In this document: piece after piece, positions 34,385-45,839 of the stretch
Layout: every line of letters begins with the position of its first letter
How positions within the stretch are numbered: position 1 is the stretch's first letter
Source of the DNA: Misgurnus anguillicaudatus
Lineage: Eukaryota > Chordata > Actinopteri > Cypriniformes > Cobitidae
Direction of reading: 5' to 3'
Assembly (NCBI RefSeq): GCF_027580225.2
Contig: NC_073360.2
Location: forward strand, 9,912,501-9,976,500
Length of the DNA stretch: 64,000 nucleotides
Position numbers and translations under genes: made by a program
The notes under the pieces: generated by a model
The model's input: only the letters and a program-made list of their open reading frames with translations
Databases searched by the model: none
What the model was told of the DNA's origin: nothing

Positions 34385-35039
34385 AGCGTTGACTATTCAG
34401 GCATTTAGGGCAAATAACGTACCCATTTATTTATTATATGATAATAACACAGCATTCAAAACAGTCACAACTTTTTAAAAATGTACTTAAAATATTCCAA
34501 GTGTACCGAGGTCAATTGATCGATTTTTTTTAAGAAAAGATGCAAAAGTGATGACAATCCGCTGTAAATATCATGACCTGATGTACTCGTTCAAAAACTG
34601 CCACCAGAAGAAGCGATGATATGTCATCTATGATTGTGAAAAGGCATTGGCTCTGGTGTGTCTCGTGACCGATTGCATCATTATGTCAGCTAAGAATGTG
34701 AAGCGCTATTTGCTCTTGTGACCGACTACGTCATGCTGGTTTATGTTTGAATAATATCTGACTGTGCGTTTTGATCACAGAGTTCTTCATATAAAGTAAT
34801 CGTATGGCAACAACAGGTTGTATAAGCTACTGTCGCTAGAGGACACGAATCCCTTAATACGTCACTTTACGTCATAATAAAGTGCTTGCACAAACGACCT
34901 ACAGTATGAGGTTATTATTTTTGAAGGACAGTCTCCTACTTAGTCATGCAGATAAAGCACCAACAAGTCATTTATGACGGTACGTAGTTATCATGTAGCA
35001 ATATATAATATGTATTATGTATAATATGTGACAATTCCC
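34385..35039. other. Mostly unassigned, with an imperfect 60-bp duplication
   Basis: Around 34620-34735 two similar stretches follow each other: ATTGTGAAAAGGCATTGGCT then GTGACCGATTGCATCAT, and AATGTGAAGCGCTATTTGCT then GTGACCGACTACGTCAT. No coding signal was seen. Confidence 0.35.
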
Positions 35040-35440
35040 TGACTAAAGCCTTTCCTATAGAATTGGAAACGCCAACCCCCATGGTGGCTGTTTGATTTAT
35101 AGGGGCGAGGTGTTCGTACGGGATGGGGTTTTTGGTGGAATTTATTAAACCGGCTCCATACAGAGTGATTCATTGCAAGTTACAGAGTAAGCAGTCCGGA
35201 CTCGTGCCGTAATTCATGAATCATTACAGCAGCTATCAGGGTTTTCTAACAAGGTGTCTTCCAACAGTTATACAGCCTTGTCTTTCGAGATGTTGGGTGG
35301 GATTGATCTGGAAGCTTGAAACGTGGATCTCACTTATTATTATTTTTATGGCTTACATGGAAAATGGGTTTATAACAGGGTGTCAGACATGTCAAGTATG
35401 ACAGATTGCCACACCGTTCCCCTGGGATTAAGAAAATAAA
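35040..35440. other. Candidate conserved non-coding block
   Basis: Repeat-free, balanced composition, unlike the AT-rich flanks. An open frame at 35216-35401 has no recognised domain. This is a composition-based proposal only. Confidence 0.2.
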
Positions 35441-36310
35441 TCAGTTGTTTTATATACGACGCCTTTTTGGGATTTCAGTTTTTCCTATTCAGGTGGGATT
35501 CAATTTCTTGCTGTGCTGGACTTGCTATTTTACCTATTAAATTGACAATAAGGTCTGAATAGTTGCACCAGGTAGTGCTAAAGTATATTCAGTTTTCAGT
35601 TATAGTATTCAGCAGCACAGGTCAAAATAAATGAGAAATCTTGTGAGATAAACCATTTCTATCCTGATGGGATTTCTAAGAGGACCTTTGAGGTAGCTTA
35701 AAAAAAACTTGAAGTAATTTGCTGTCATTTTTACACATGTTTAGCATGAAAAAACACAGGTTGAAACTAGTAAACTATTTTAATTTTAACAACACTTTAT
35801 TCTGTTTTTATTATTTGTGTTTATTACATACTCTGTGTTAAAATTAAAATTTATAGGAATTCATATTAATTGTTTGAATCATGTTTGGATGTGGTTCTTT
35901 AACCATATCATACAATATTATAGGTATTGAGATCCAGTTTAGGCTTTGTTATAATAGAGACTGTTTGAATGTAATGCATTTAGATGGAATAAGTGAAAGG
36001 TTGAATAATGACTGCTTTTATCGTCTCAAATCATACAGTCATTAATGGAGGTGTGCTGGCTGGGATGTGGTGACATTGAGCTTTAGAGGACAGCGGTGGG
36101 TGTGGGTGTGATTTATAGGACTGGGGTGGTTCCCATTGTTTCTGTTCATGTGAAAAGAGGCTGGTCTTGGTCTTTCCTGGTGGGTTTGGTAAGGTTGTGT
36201 GTGTGTGTGAACTCAAATGCATAGAATACTAATGACAAGCAGTCTGGGATGGAGGGGTGTTGGGCCAGGACACACGCATCTGAATCACTAAAGGAATGTG
36301 CATGACTTTC
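35441..36310. other. No recognised feature
   Basis: AT-rich; a GT-rich stretch at 36196-36210. No coding or repeat signal recognised. Confidence 0.3.
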
Positions 36311-36314
36311 TTAA

Positions 36315-37178
36315 AGGAATAGTTCACCTAAATATGAAACATTTCTAATATTCACCCTTATGCCAGTTAAGATGATTTCCTTCCTTTAGCTGAACACAAA
36401 CAATTCATTTGAAATTAAAATGCCATCATGGTGGTCAACAAGACGAGTAAGCACACAAATCCATCATTAAATTAATTCAAATGGCTCCACTAGTTCCACT
36501 AAACTTTTGTTGTCTTACCTTAACTAAGAAGAGTTGATACATCCCTCTATTATCTGTGTGCGTGCACATAAGCGCTGGAGCGCGCGGCGACACATTGATA
36601 GCATTTAGCTTAGCACCATTCATTCAATGGTACCAATCAGAGATAAAGTTAGAAGTGACCAAACACATCAACGTTTTTCCTATTTAAGACGAGTAGTTAT
36701 ACGAGCAAGTTTGGTGGCACAAAATAAAACGTAGCGCTTTTCTAAGCGGATTTAAAAGAGGAACTATATTTTATGGCGGAATAGCACTTTTGGGAGTACT
36801 TCGACTCACCTGAAAAGTCCACTCCCCTTCTCACTCTCATAATGAGTGTTACTGTGCAGAGTCGAAGTACTGCAAAAAGTGCTATTCCGCCATAAAATAT
36901 AGTTCCTCTTTTAAATCCGCTTAGAAAAGCGCTACGTTGCCACCATACTTGCTCGTATAACTACTCGTCTTAAATATGAAAAACGTTGATGTGTTTGGTC
37001 ACTTCTAACTTCTCTGTTTGGTACCATTGAATGAATGGGGCTAAGCTAAATGCTATCAAAGTGTCGCCGCGCGCTCCAGCGCTTACGTGCACGCACACAG
37101 ATGATAGAGGGATCTATCAACTCTTCTTAGTTAAGGTAATAACATAGTTTAATATGGAAAAAGGATAGACTATTCCTT
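36315..37178. mobile_element. TTAA-flanked element with a 600-bp inner palindrome
   Basis: The ends are AGGAATAGTTCACC and GGATAGACTATTCCTT, with TTAA at 36311-36314 and 37179-37182. From about 36515 to 37142 it is a long inverted repeat: arms of about 290 bp with CTGGAGCGCGCGGCGACAC against GTGTCGCCGCGCGCTCCAG, and TTTTATGGCGGAATAGCACT against AGTGCTATTCCGCCATAAAA. The centre is about 35 bases near 36825. A copy of the same terminus is at 44175. Confidence 0.85.
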
Positions 37179-37182
37179 TTAA

Positions 37183-37999
37183 AGGATTAGTCCATTTTCA
37201 TAAAAAAAAATTCAGATAATGTACTCACCACCATGTCATCCAAAATGTAAATGTCTTTCTTTGTTCAGTCGAGAAGAAATTATGTTTTTTGAGGAAAACA
37301 ATCCAGGATTTTTCTCATTTTAATGGACTTTAATTGAGCCCAACACTTAACAGTTTTAATGCAGTTTAAAATTGCAGTTTCAAAGGACTCTAAACTATCC
37401 CAAATGAGGCATAAGGGTCTTATATAGCAAAACGATTGTCATTTTCGGCAAGAAAAATAGAAAATATGCACTTTTAAACCACAACTTTTCATCTTCCTTC
37501 GGCTGTGTGATGCGCCAGCGCGACCTCACGTAATTGCGTAATGACTTTGAAAGGTCACGTGTTACATATATGAAACGCACATTTGCGGACCATTTGAAAC
37601 AATAAACGTCTGAACGGTCCTCTTTCGCCACACCCGTAAACACTGGGCCGTAGTTTCCATACATCATCTGTGACCTCTTGACGTGATGACGTATTACGTG
37701 AGGCCGCGCTGGCGTGTCACACAGCGGGAGGAAGACGAGAAGTTATAGTTAGAAGTTAGAAGTGCATATTTTTTATTTTCTTGCCAAAAATGACAGTCGT
37801 TTCGCTAGATAAGACCTTTATGCCTCGTTTGAGATCGTTTAGAGTCCTTTGAAACTGCAATTTTAAACTGCATTAAAATTGTTAAGTGTTGGAATGATTT
37901 CCTCAAAAAACATAATTTCTTCTCGACTGAACAAAGAAAGACATCAACATTTTGGATGACATGGTGGCGAGATTTTTTTGAAGAAAATTGACTAATCCT
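37183..37999. mobile_element. TTAA-flanked foldback, AGGATTAGTCC family, copy 2
   Basis: It starts AGGATTAGTCCATTTTCA and ends TTGACTAATCCT. TTAA lies at 37179-37182 (shared with the preceding element) and 38000-38003. The inner structure is as in 11203-12102, with TATCTAGC or TATATAGCAAAACGATTGTC in the arms and a CpG-rich middle. Confidence 0.9.
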
Positions 38000-38003
38000 T
38001 TAA

Positions 38004-39383
38004 AATTGTAACCGTATTTAGTGGTTGACACACAAGAAGCAGATTCAAAGGTATACTGTAGGTGTGGCATGAAGATAAATAATTTGAGAAACTTTAATAT
38101 GTTGGTTTTTATAGTGATTGAGAGTAACATTCAAAAATCTTTTATACATGAATACTACAGTAAATGATGATGCCTGTAGCCAGGTTGTATGTGAGCAGAT
38201 CTGTATGGTAATAAGATGCCATAAGCTTTATGTCTAGACGCGAGATATTTGCTTTTCTTTTGAAAGCACTGGAACTGTTTTCATGGTCTAAATATAAGAG
38301 TCACACGCTAATCGGCTCAGCAACCGCACAGGTCGACCCAAATCATGGTCACAGAGAAAATAACCTGCGGGGGAATCACAGATTTATGTTCTCATGTGCA
38401 CGCTTTGTTGATGTCTTGTATTATAGTTCCAAAGATGAGGTCACATTTTACTTTGCCCTTTGATGTGAATCAATTCACTCTAATTTTCAATACTAATGTC
38501 AATCATTTACCTAGTTTGAATCAGTCTAGCAACATTTTTTTCACCAAAACCTAGCTCAGATACTCTAACATGAGACTAGCAACACTAAGATCATAGATTT
38601 TTGATTCTTAGGTAATACGCAGAATTGTATACCTTAAATGCACTGTAAAGTCACTTAGCATAAAAACATCTGCAGAATGAATCAAATAAATGAATAACAA
38701 AATGATCAGAAACAGTTTCCGTCTCACATCTGATAATCTGATAATATTAATGCCCTATGCAGTTATCTCCTACAGTACACCTTACTTGTATCTGGATTGA
38801 GATGGACTGCATCCAGACATTTCAGGTGAAATAGCTCTTTCAGTATGTGTAAATTACAGAGTAAGAACAAGACAACAGGTCTATATATACAGGGATCGTT
38901 TGTGACTCAGTGTTACTGTATATGAGTAAGTGTGAGTAAAGACAGCTGTGCTGTTCAGCAGTCCATGTGTGGAAAGGTTTACATGAACCTGGAGCCACTT
39001 GATGACTGATTGTGATTATACAGTAACAGTATCACACAGAGACGCCGAGTCTATAGAAACATGAAAACAGTGACCTTACTGAGGTGGCATTCAGTTTCAA
39101 TCCCACAAGTTCAAGCATCAAATTATCTGAAGTGTTTTAAAATGCATATCTTGCGTGGCCCAAACAACACTCTAAGGGACAGATTTACTAAGAGCTTTTG
39201 CCGTTGATAGATTACTGTCAGTAAGACACGCAGTGAGAAATTAGCGCTGGAAAGGCGTAGACACTGTTGTTTTTGTGATTGACCTTATTGCATATACATT
39301 TCCAGGAGTTTCCCTTTTAGACAGAAAACATATGGAAGGAAAGAATATTAAAACAGTGCAACGCAATTTACTAAGATTTGCAC
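38004..39383. other. Stretch without recognised genes or repeats
   Basis: Mixed composition; the open frames here have no recognisable domains. It may include non-coding regulatory sequence, but nothing specific can be supported. Confidence 0.3.
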
Positions 39384-39955
39384 TTGATTTTTACCTTTTT
39401 GGAATCCATTCAGCTGATCTCTGGGTCTGGCGCTAGCACTTTTAGCATAGCTTAGCATAATCCATTGAATCTGATTAGACCATTAGCATCGCGCTCAAAA
39501 ATAGCCAAAGAGTTTTGATATTTTTTCTATTTAAAACTTGACTCTTCTGTAGTTACATTGTGTACTAAGATCGACAGAAAATTAAAAGTTGTGATTTTCT
39601 AGGCCGATATGGCTATGACTATACTCTCATTCTGGCGTAATAATCAAGCGCAATGATAATACGTAGTGCACGAACATAATCCCCAGCTATTGAAAGTTAC
39701 CAAGGGGACTACTTTAATATCATTGCGCCTTCTGCAGCCATGTTACGGCAGCAAAGTCCTTGATAATTTCGCCAGAATGAAAGTATAATTCCTAGCCATA
39801 TCTGCCTAGAAAATCGCGATGCTAATGGTCTAATCAGATTCAATGGATTATGCTAAGCTATGCTAAAAGTGATACGCCAGACGCAGAGATCAGCTGAATG
39901 GATTCCAAAATGGTAAAAATCAAATGTCAAACTCTAGTGGAGCTGGAAAATTAGC
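39384..39955. mobile_element. Truncated foldback, AGGGACATTCC family, copy 2
   Basis: It matches 18978-19741 from GATTTTTACC-TTTTGGAATCC through both arms (CCATTAGCATCGCGC and CGCGATGCTAATGGTC) to GAGCTGGAAAATTAG. Both outer ends, including the TTAA flanks, are missing. Confidence 0.8.
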
Positions 39956-42363
39956 CTTTAATTAATGAAGCCTTTAATTAATGCATGTCTTAAACCCTTT
40001 TTTGGCGATTTGCACTGCACTTGTTAGATTGCATTGGTCGTTATAGAAATTAGATTTTTATGAAATTAATTTCTCATGCTAATTTGCCCTGTTTAGTAAA
40101 TTTGGCCCTAAATATCAAACCTTGTAAACTTTAACAAATTCATTTATACTGTATGCATGAATCTCCTAAATCTCTTGGGAGACATTATAAACCACATTTT
40201 TGCCCTGACTTCTGGGGCCGGTTCAGGCCTGTATTGGCCATAGGGAGGACCGGGAGAATTCTCGGTGGGCCGGTCTGTTTTTTTGGCCACAAGGGTCGGT
40301 GTTGTCATGCTACGGGTTGAAGGCTATGCTGCCAGGACAGCGGCCCCACTCACGTAATTTGGAGGTGAAAGATGTCCCCCACCGCTTTGTGACAAAGTTG
40401 ATTGTGCCCCAAATCCCGACCACTTACTGGAAGAATTCTTGCATTATGGCCATTAACATCTGCATGGAAAACGCAGGACGCGCCGCGTCTAAAAGCGCTC
40501 ACCTGTGAACACGAGTTTCGTTTCAGATGCATTTTTTTAGTGTGCTTGCCACGCATCTAGATTTAAAATAAACTTGAGCACGACTTCATACGAATGGCCT
40601 CTACATAAAAATTATCTATAAATTGTAATTTTTTCAATTTAAGTCATTGGTGTAACAATGAATTGTCTATTAATAATCATTCACCTATTCATTCTCTATT
40701 GCAAGAAACAAAAATCTATTTTAGGCAAAACTCATCTCAGTTTATTGGATAAAAGTAAGTTTCATATGAATATGATGTTTTTTTCAAGTAAAACAAAATG
40801 TTGAAAATCCATATAAAGTATATAATTCTTTTGGCCTACCTTGCGTTATTTGACCATATACATGATCTAAGCACTAAAAAATTAAGATAAAGTTTTATTT
40901 TTCCATCTGCTTTCCCTGCATACTTGATAAATCTCGCTTGTGTATTGTATATCAGTGGTTTCCAAGCTTTTTTAACTAACAGGTAATCTCAAGGCCCACC
41001 ATTTTTCAAGAAGATAGAAATATAGGAGAAAACACAAACACATTTGTTCCCTTTCAGTAGTTTTTAAAATAGTTAATTGAATAATGTTAACATACCTTAT
41101 GGTAGGGCTGCATGGCAAAAATCATAATTGTTTAGGCTACTGTATTTGCATTGAATTGTAAATGATATATTTGAAAAATAAAATTAATTGCAAGGCTTCA
41201 GAGAACAGTGCACTATTGCATACTTAGGCCTATATATACTTCTGAGGATTTAATGATATTACTTTAATATAGTCTGTCATGAACTAAAGTGGACCGGTCT
41301 AAGGCATCAATCTCCAGGGCTGAAAATGAGTCCCACTCCGTGCCTGGGCCGGTTGCACCAGCTAGATGTAGAAAAAGTTGGGTGTAAGCACTGCGTCCGG
41401 CTTTTTGAAAATATTTTACGCCTGTTGCACCATCTAATACTACGACCAGGCACAGCTACTCTCAGCATAGACGAAGAGCGGCCTCTTCAATTTTTTGGTG
41501 CGACCTTTCACTCTGTCATGCCTCGTCAATTCAATTATTTCTATTTTGCCATAAAAACAAGTCATTGCCAACACTTGGTACTTACGCCTACCTTTGACTA
41601 GACATGTGATTTAGTCTTGGACGTACGTTATGCCAGATGGTGTAAATTCTACGTAAAACGCATTTTATGGATTTTCCAGGCTAGTCCTACGAACGGGTGT
41701 ACAACCAGCCCCTGGAGGTTACATAAATCCAGCCAAAGCAATACAGACAAGATAAAAAAATGCATTAGGTTCTCCATCCCGCGTACCAGTAATTTTTAAG
41801 ACTGGATCTATACCAATGCACGAACACAGATCTCCAAGAACAGGATTTCCTAGGAAACTAGCATGGGTTATTTGAGGATTCACATTACTCAGATAACCAG
41901 GAACAGACAAATCCACAGGATAAAACATGGAGGAGTAACAGTAGGTTGTGAGTAGGTTTAAAAGTGCTGGTACTCTGATGTCCTGAAGCCTGATAAAGTG
42001 ATTGAGGAACTCTGGGAGGCTCGAGTAATAGAACCCTGATCCCAGCTGAACCTCCTGACATGAGCTGAAAGCGGATCTGAGGTGAGCGGGATGAAGGCAA
42101 ACCTCTATCAGGCCTCTATCTGCTATGCTGTGGGATTAATTAGTCACAGGACGGGAGGTCTTGAAAGTGTTGAGGCATCAGCAGGGAGAGAGCGAGGGAT
42201 ATGAAAGCTGCAAGAGATTGGTGATGCAGAGATACGGGTTTGGGAATGCGTATGTGTGTGTTGATTTGGATAGATGTTAAAGTGCTAATGATAGCTAATG
42301 CCCATGAAATATATAGTTGAGATTTAAATGCTGTGAACTTAAGGACCTTGGAGTTTGCAAATA
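39956..42363. other. Degenerate repeat fragments, no genes
   Basis: A hAT-like GGAGGACCGGGAGAATTCTC / GGTGGGCCGGTC block lies at 40218-40300. A TAGGGCTGCATGG one-ended fragment lies near 41104. Harbinger-like GGGCCGGTTGCACCAGCTAG lies at 41347 with CCTGTTGCACCATCTAA at 41420. No partner ends or coding sequence were recognised; the rest is AT-rich. Confidence 0.35.
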
Positions 42364-42367
42364 TTAA

Positions 42368-42892
42368 AGAGCAACTATCGTCCGATTCACGATTTTACAT
42401 TTCCTTTGGTGTGTAAGTGTGTATTTGTACATGTTAACTATATTCAAAAGCTACAAACGACGCGAGTTATCGTCGCCAACGTAAATCTCTTTTCTTGGAC
42501 TACAACAAACACACAGATTGTAGGCAACAGTTTACTTCCTGGGATTGGTGATGTAGACAAGACCGACTTTATCATAATTCCTCCCGCTTGGACTCGCAGC
42601 CTGTAAATTAACTCCTGTTAGCATTGCATTGTGACCAAATCCTTCAAACATGGTAAGGAGCGTCACATTTCCTGCTGATGTCAGAAGTATTTAGGCCAAT
42701 CAGGGACACAGCGCTTTTCAGATCGATGATTTTTGTACAAAATGAATGCGTTTAAGGAAAGCAGTTTATCTGGAGTTACAAAAATGTACACAAAAATGTG
42801 GAAAATAATGTTTTTTTACCATAAACCATGCGAACACATTGTATTATACCAAATACACAAAATGTTGTTTTTAGCAATAAAATAGGCGCACT
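42368..42892 (+). mobile_element. TTAA-flanked element B (AGAGCAMC family), intact copy
   Basis: It starts AGAGCAACTATCGTCCG and ends AATAGGCGCACT, with TTAA at 42364-42367 and 42893-42896. Length is 525 bp. Internal landmarks are CTTTTCTTGGACTACAACAA, TACTTCCTGGGATTGGTGAT and AAGGAGCGTCACATTTCC. Other copies: 59384-61882 (inverted, with insertions), 48361-48612 (left half) and 7953-8075 (fragment). Confidence 0.9.
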
Positions 42893-43122
42893 TTAAGTAC
42901 AAACGTTGAAATTGTTACCTAGACACTTTTCTAATTTGTTTGTGAAACACATAAGATGCATTATAGCACAATGTTAAAGTGCCACAACTGTTCTTTGCCA
43001 TACATTAGACGTATATTGTGACCATGGCTGCCAAGAAAGATTGACACCCTGTGTGGTTGTGTTATATTTTAGTATGTTTGTAACCTCATGTAAACTCAAA
43101 AGGTCTTTGGGCACGGCCAATA

Positions 43123-43216
43123 CACTGCAAAAAATGACTTTCTCACTTGTCTTGTTTTCAGTAGAAATATCTAAAAATTCCTAAATCAAGATGCTTTTTC
43201 TTGATGAGCAAAATTA

Positions 43217-43218
<2 letters not shown>
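43123..43218. mobile_element. Half foldback, CACTGCAAAAAATGA family
   Basis: CACTGCAAAAAATGACTTTC through TCTAAAAATTCCTAAATCAA and TTTTTCTTGATGAGCAAAA matches the left arm of 33556-34059. It stops where the (TA)n tract begins, and the second arm is absent. Confidence 0.75.

Positions 43219-43309
<91 letters not shown>
43219..43309. repeat. (TA)n microsatellite, about 45 units
   Basis: Uninterrupted TA dinucleotides for 91 bases. It directly follows the broken foldback arm. The minus-strand frame here, with a run of tyrosine-isoleucine pairs, is an artefact of the repeat. Confidence 0.95.
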
Positions 43310-43312
<3 letters not shown>

Positions 43313-44170
43313 TTGAGTATACATTTATAAAAAAAAACTGATTTTAACATTTTATACAGAAAATGCAAGTGGTTTTTCCACTGTATGATTTCTGTGTGAT
43401 TTATAGTGTGCTCTGGGTTAACAGATATTTTGGTCCTTGGCTATACCGTATGTGTTTTATGCCTGCTCCTTCACTGAAAATCTGGGATTTTTATTGTCCA
43501 CTAGATAAAAAATGCAAAGTTGATCACTTAGAAAGGTAATCTCACACTTCTCTGCACAAACAGTGTTTTTATTCATATCTATAGCAAAAACAGTACAGAA
43601 GGGGTGATAAGGGTTTAATACTTGGAGTTAAAGGTTTTAAGAAGCACTTAGCAAGCATCATTAATTCAAAATAAGTCTTAAGTAAAAGTGTGATTGTAGT
43701 TCAGTCAGGTTTTTACACTATAGCGTTCCGATCTAAGCTGTTATTTATTTCCATCCAACTTTGAAATGAATCTTTGTTTGATCAGCATTTGGAAAAAGAG
43801 GCTTACTTATAGTCCAGCACCCGTTACACTCGCTGACCAAGTGAACAGAGCAAAACGGCTTAACTCGGTTTGGAGGTCATTAATGTATTAGAAACGTGTG
43901 CAGCAGAAATTTAAAAGTACGTACTGAAAAGTTCCTTTAGGGGTAAATAATTGCCCAAACACTTCTCAGTTGACTAAAGATACAAAACCTGCATTTTTCA
44001 ACAAAAAAACTGAATGCATAAATCATGTTCAGTCAGCCCTGCACCTCCTGTAGTCATTTAGTGGAGTGTTTACCTGTAGATTCCAGCTCACAGCAAACGT
44101 CGCCGCAGAAATATTTATATTTATTTATTGAAATATTAAGACCTGCTCCGTAACTGTTGTTGAAAAGATC
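43310..44170. other. No recognised feature
   Basis: AT-rich; no coding or repeat termini recognised. Confidence 0.3.
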
Positions 44171-44174
44171 TTAA

Positions 44175-44580
44175 AGCGATAGTTTGTCCAAAAGTGAAAA
44201 TTACCCCATGATTTACTCACCCTCAAGTAGGGTGGCCATTCGTGCCAGTTCCACTGGCCATTCGGACACGTCCCGAACATGTTTTCGGGGGCGTTCTCCG
44301 CAAGTCGCGTTGCTCGACCACATACGTCAAAGGTTTAATATTTCAGGTTCAATTTCAGAAAAGCAACCGTTACATTTCAAGGTAAGAATGAAACTACAAT
44401 GATTGAAATAAATCTTAATTTTCAAATGTGTTTTAACTGAAATGTGAGAACCTCAATGACGTATGCGGTCGAGCAACGCGACTTCCGGAGAACGCACCCG
44501 AAAACATGTTCGGGACGTGTCCGGCGGAACTGGCATGAATGGCCACCCTAGTCTCAAGCCATCCTAGATACATATGTCCA
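44175..44580. mobile_element. Fragment of the TTAA AGGRATAGTTNRCC family, interrupted
   Basis: After TTAA (44171-44174) the sequence AGCGATAGTTTGTCCAAAAG then ATTTACTCACCCTCAAG matches the end of the family at 36315. It is interrupted by the MITE 44228-44550 and resumes as TCTCAAGCCATCC. The far end is not recognisable. Confidence 0.45.
44228..44550. mobile_element. TAGGGTGGCC MITE
   Basis: The ends are TAGGGTGGCCATTCGTGCCA and TGGCATGAATGGCCACCCTA. The arms are about 110 bp, with GAACATGTTTTCGGG and GTCGAGCAACGCGAC pairs. The flanks CCCTCAAG and GTCTCAAG match at 6 of 8 positions, which fits an 8-bp hAT-type duplication. It is related to 21867-23107, which shares the ends and the CGACCGCATAC-type subterminal word. 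Confidence 0.85.
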
Positions 44581-44849
44581 TTATCCTTATCTTTATTCTT
44601 TAACACTATCATTACGCATTGTACACATATACGTCAGAGGAGAAAAGAGGTGTGACTGCAGTCAAGTATGCTTTCTGAGTTTTATACTGATGAATCGTGT
44701 TGTAATTTTCTCATTTCAAGCTAAAAATAATCAAGTGTTATTGTTAAGAGCTACAAGTCATTTTAAGTTGGATATCAGTGTTGGCAACCTATTTCTGTAA
44801 ATCAAATCTGTCAATTTAGTCTGTTCGATTCATCATTCGGCCGAAAGCT

Positions 44850-45645
44850 ACTGTAAAAAAAAAACATAGAAATTACAGTGTTACTTGCAGCTTGTTGCCG
44901 GTAACTTACTGTAAATTAAAATTGATGTTATTTACCGGCAAGAGTTTGTTCAAAGTTAAATAAATATTAAATATTAAAAAGTTTTTATCTTTACAGAATA
45001 AAACTATACAATAGCAGCCTCATGCAAAGCACTCTGGGAACCAGAAATCATCATCAACCTTTTTCTGCTTTTTGCTTCAGATTTTGTTTCCCAGAATGCG
45101 TTGCTTGATGCTGTTATTTTAGGTTTACTCTGTAAAGACAAAGACTTGTAAATGTTTAAAGGTGCAGTGTGTAAATTGTAGCGGCATCTAGTAGTGATGT
45201 TGCAAATTGCAACCGACGGCTCAGTCCACAGCCCACCCCTCACTTTTGAAATGCATAAAAAAGCTACAGCAGCCACCACAGGACGAACATATCATTGTTG
45301 GAGACAACTTAGTAAAAAAGTTTGTCCGTTAAGGGCTTCTGTAGAAACAAAATGGCGACTTCCATGTAAGGGGACCCTTGGTGTATGTAGATAAAAACTA
45401 CTCATTCTAAGGTAATAAAAACATAACAGTTAATTATGTAAGGTCTTTATACACCCCTGATAATATAGTTATGTATATCATATTGCATTTCTGTCAAGAG
45501 ATCATTAAAAAAATTACACATTGCACCTTTAATGTTCATTTAACTTTGAACAACATGTCAGTAAATAACATCATTTTAAATCTATGGTAAGTTACCGGCA
45601 ACCAGCTGCAAGTAACAATGTAATTTCTACTGATTTTTTTACAGT
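44850..45645. mobile_element. ACTGTAAAAA foldback hosting a TTAA MITE
   Basis: The left arm has ACTGTAAAAAAAAAACATAG, GCTTGTTGCCGGTAACTTAC and GTTCAAAGTTAAAT. The right arm has the inverses ATTTAACTTTGAAC, GTAAGTTACCGGCAACCAGC and GATTTTTTTACAGT. The interior holds a subpalindrome near 45015-45120 (AGCACTCTGGGAAC against TTCCCAGAATGCG) and the insertion at 45160-45528. Confidence 0.8.
45160..45528. mobile_element. TTAA-flanked MITE, AGGTGCAGTGTG family
   Basis: The ends are AGGTGCAGTGTGTAAATTG and AATTACACATTGCACCT, with TTAA at 45156-45159 and 45529-45532. It contains GGCATCTAGTAGTGATG and GCAAATTGCAACCGACGGCT. Length is 369 bp. It is nested in the foldback 44850-45645. Confidence 0.9.
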
Positions 45646-45649
45646 TCTC

Positions 45650-45780
45650 CATTTACATTCATGCATTTGGTTTATGACTTTATCCAAAGCGACCTACAGT
45701 GCATTAAGTCTATACTTTTTTCATCAGTATGTGCGGTCTCTAGAGATCGAACACACAATCTTTGCGCTATTATTGGTATC
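45650..45780 (-). mobile_element. tRNA-derived SINE (V-SINE-like), minus strand
   Basis: On the minus strand the head has a B-box-like GTGTTCGATCTCTAG at about 45740-45754. Then comes a middle segment, then the tail GTCGCTTTGGATAAAGTC and AATGCATGAATGTAAATGGA. The same tail is at 50966-51014. From family knowledge, fish SINEs of this type join a tRNA head to a LINE-like tail. The A box is decayed. Confidence 0.55.
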
Positions 45781-45839
45781 CATAATTAAGCAGGAGCATC
45801 ACAACATTGCTACTGCATGTTGCCAGATCAGACTATAAA

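Noticed and set aside
41326..41601. 91-codon frame as a gene
   Set aside because: It overlaps a Harbinger-like GTTGCACCA repeat end and has no domain.
43186..43368. Minus-strand frame with a Tyr-Ile run
   Set aside because: Translation of the (TA)n microsatellite.
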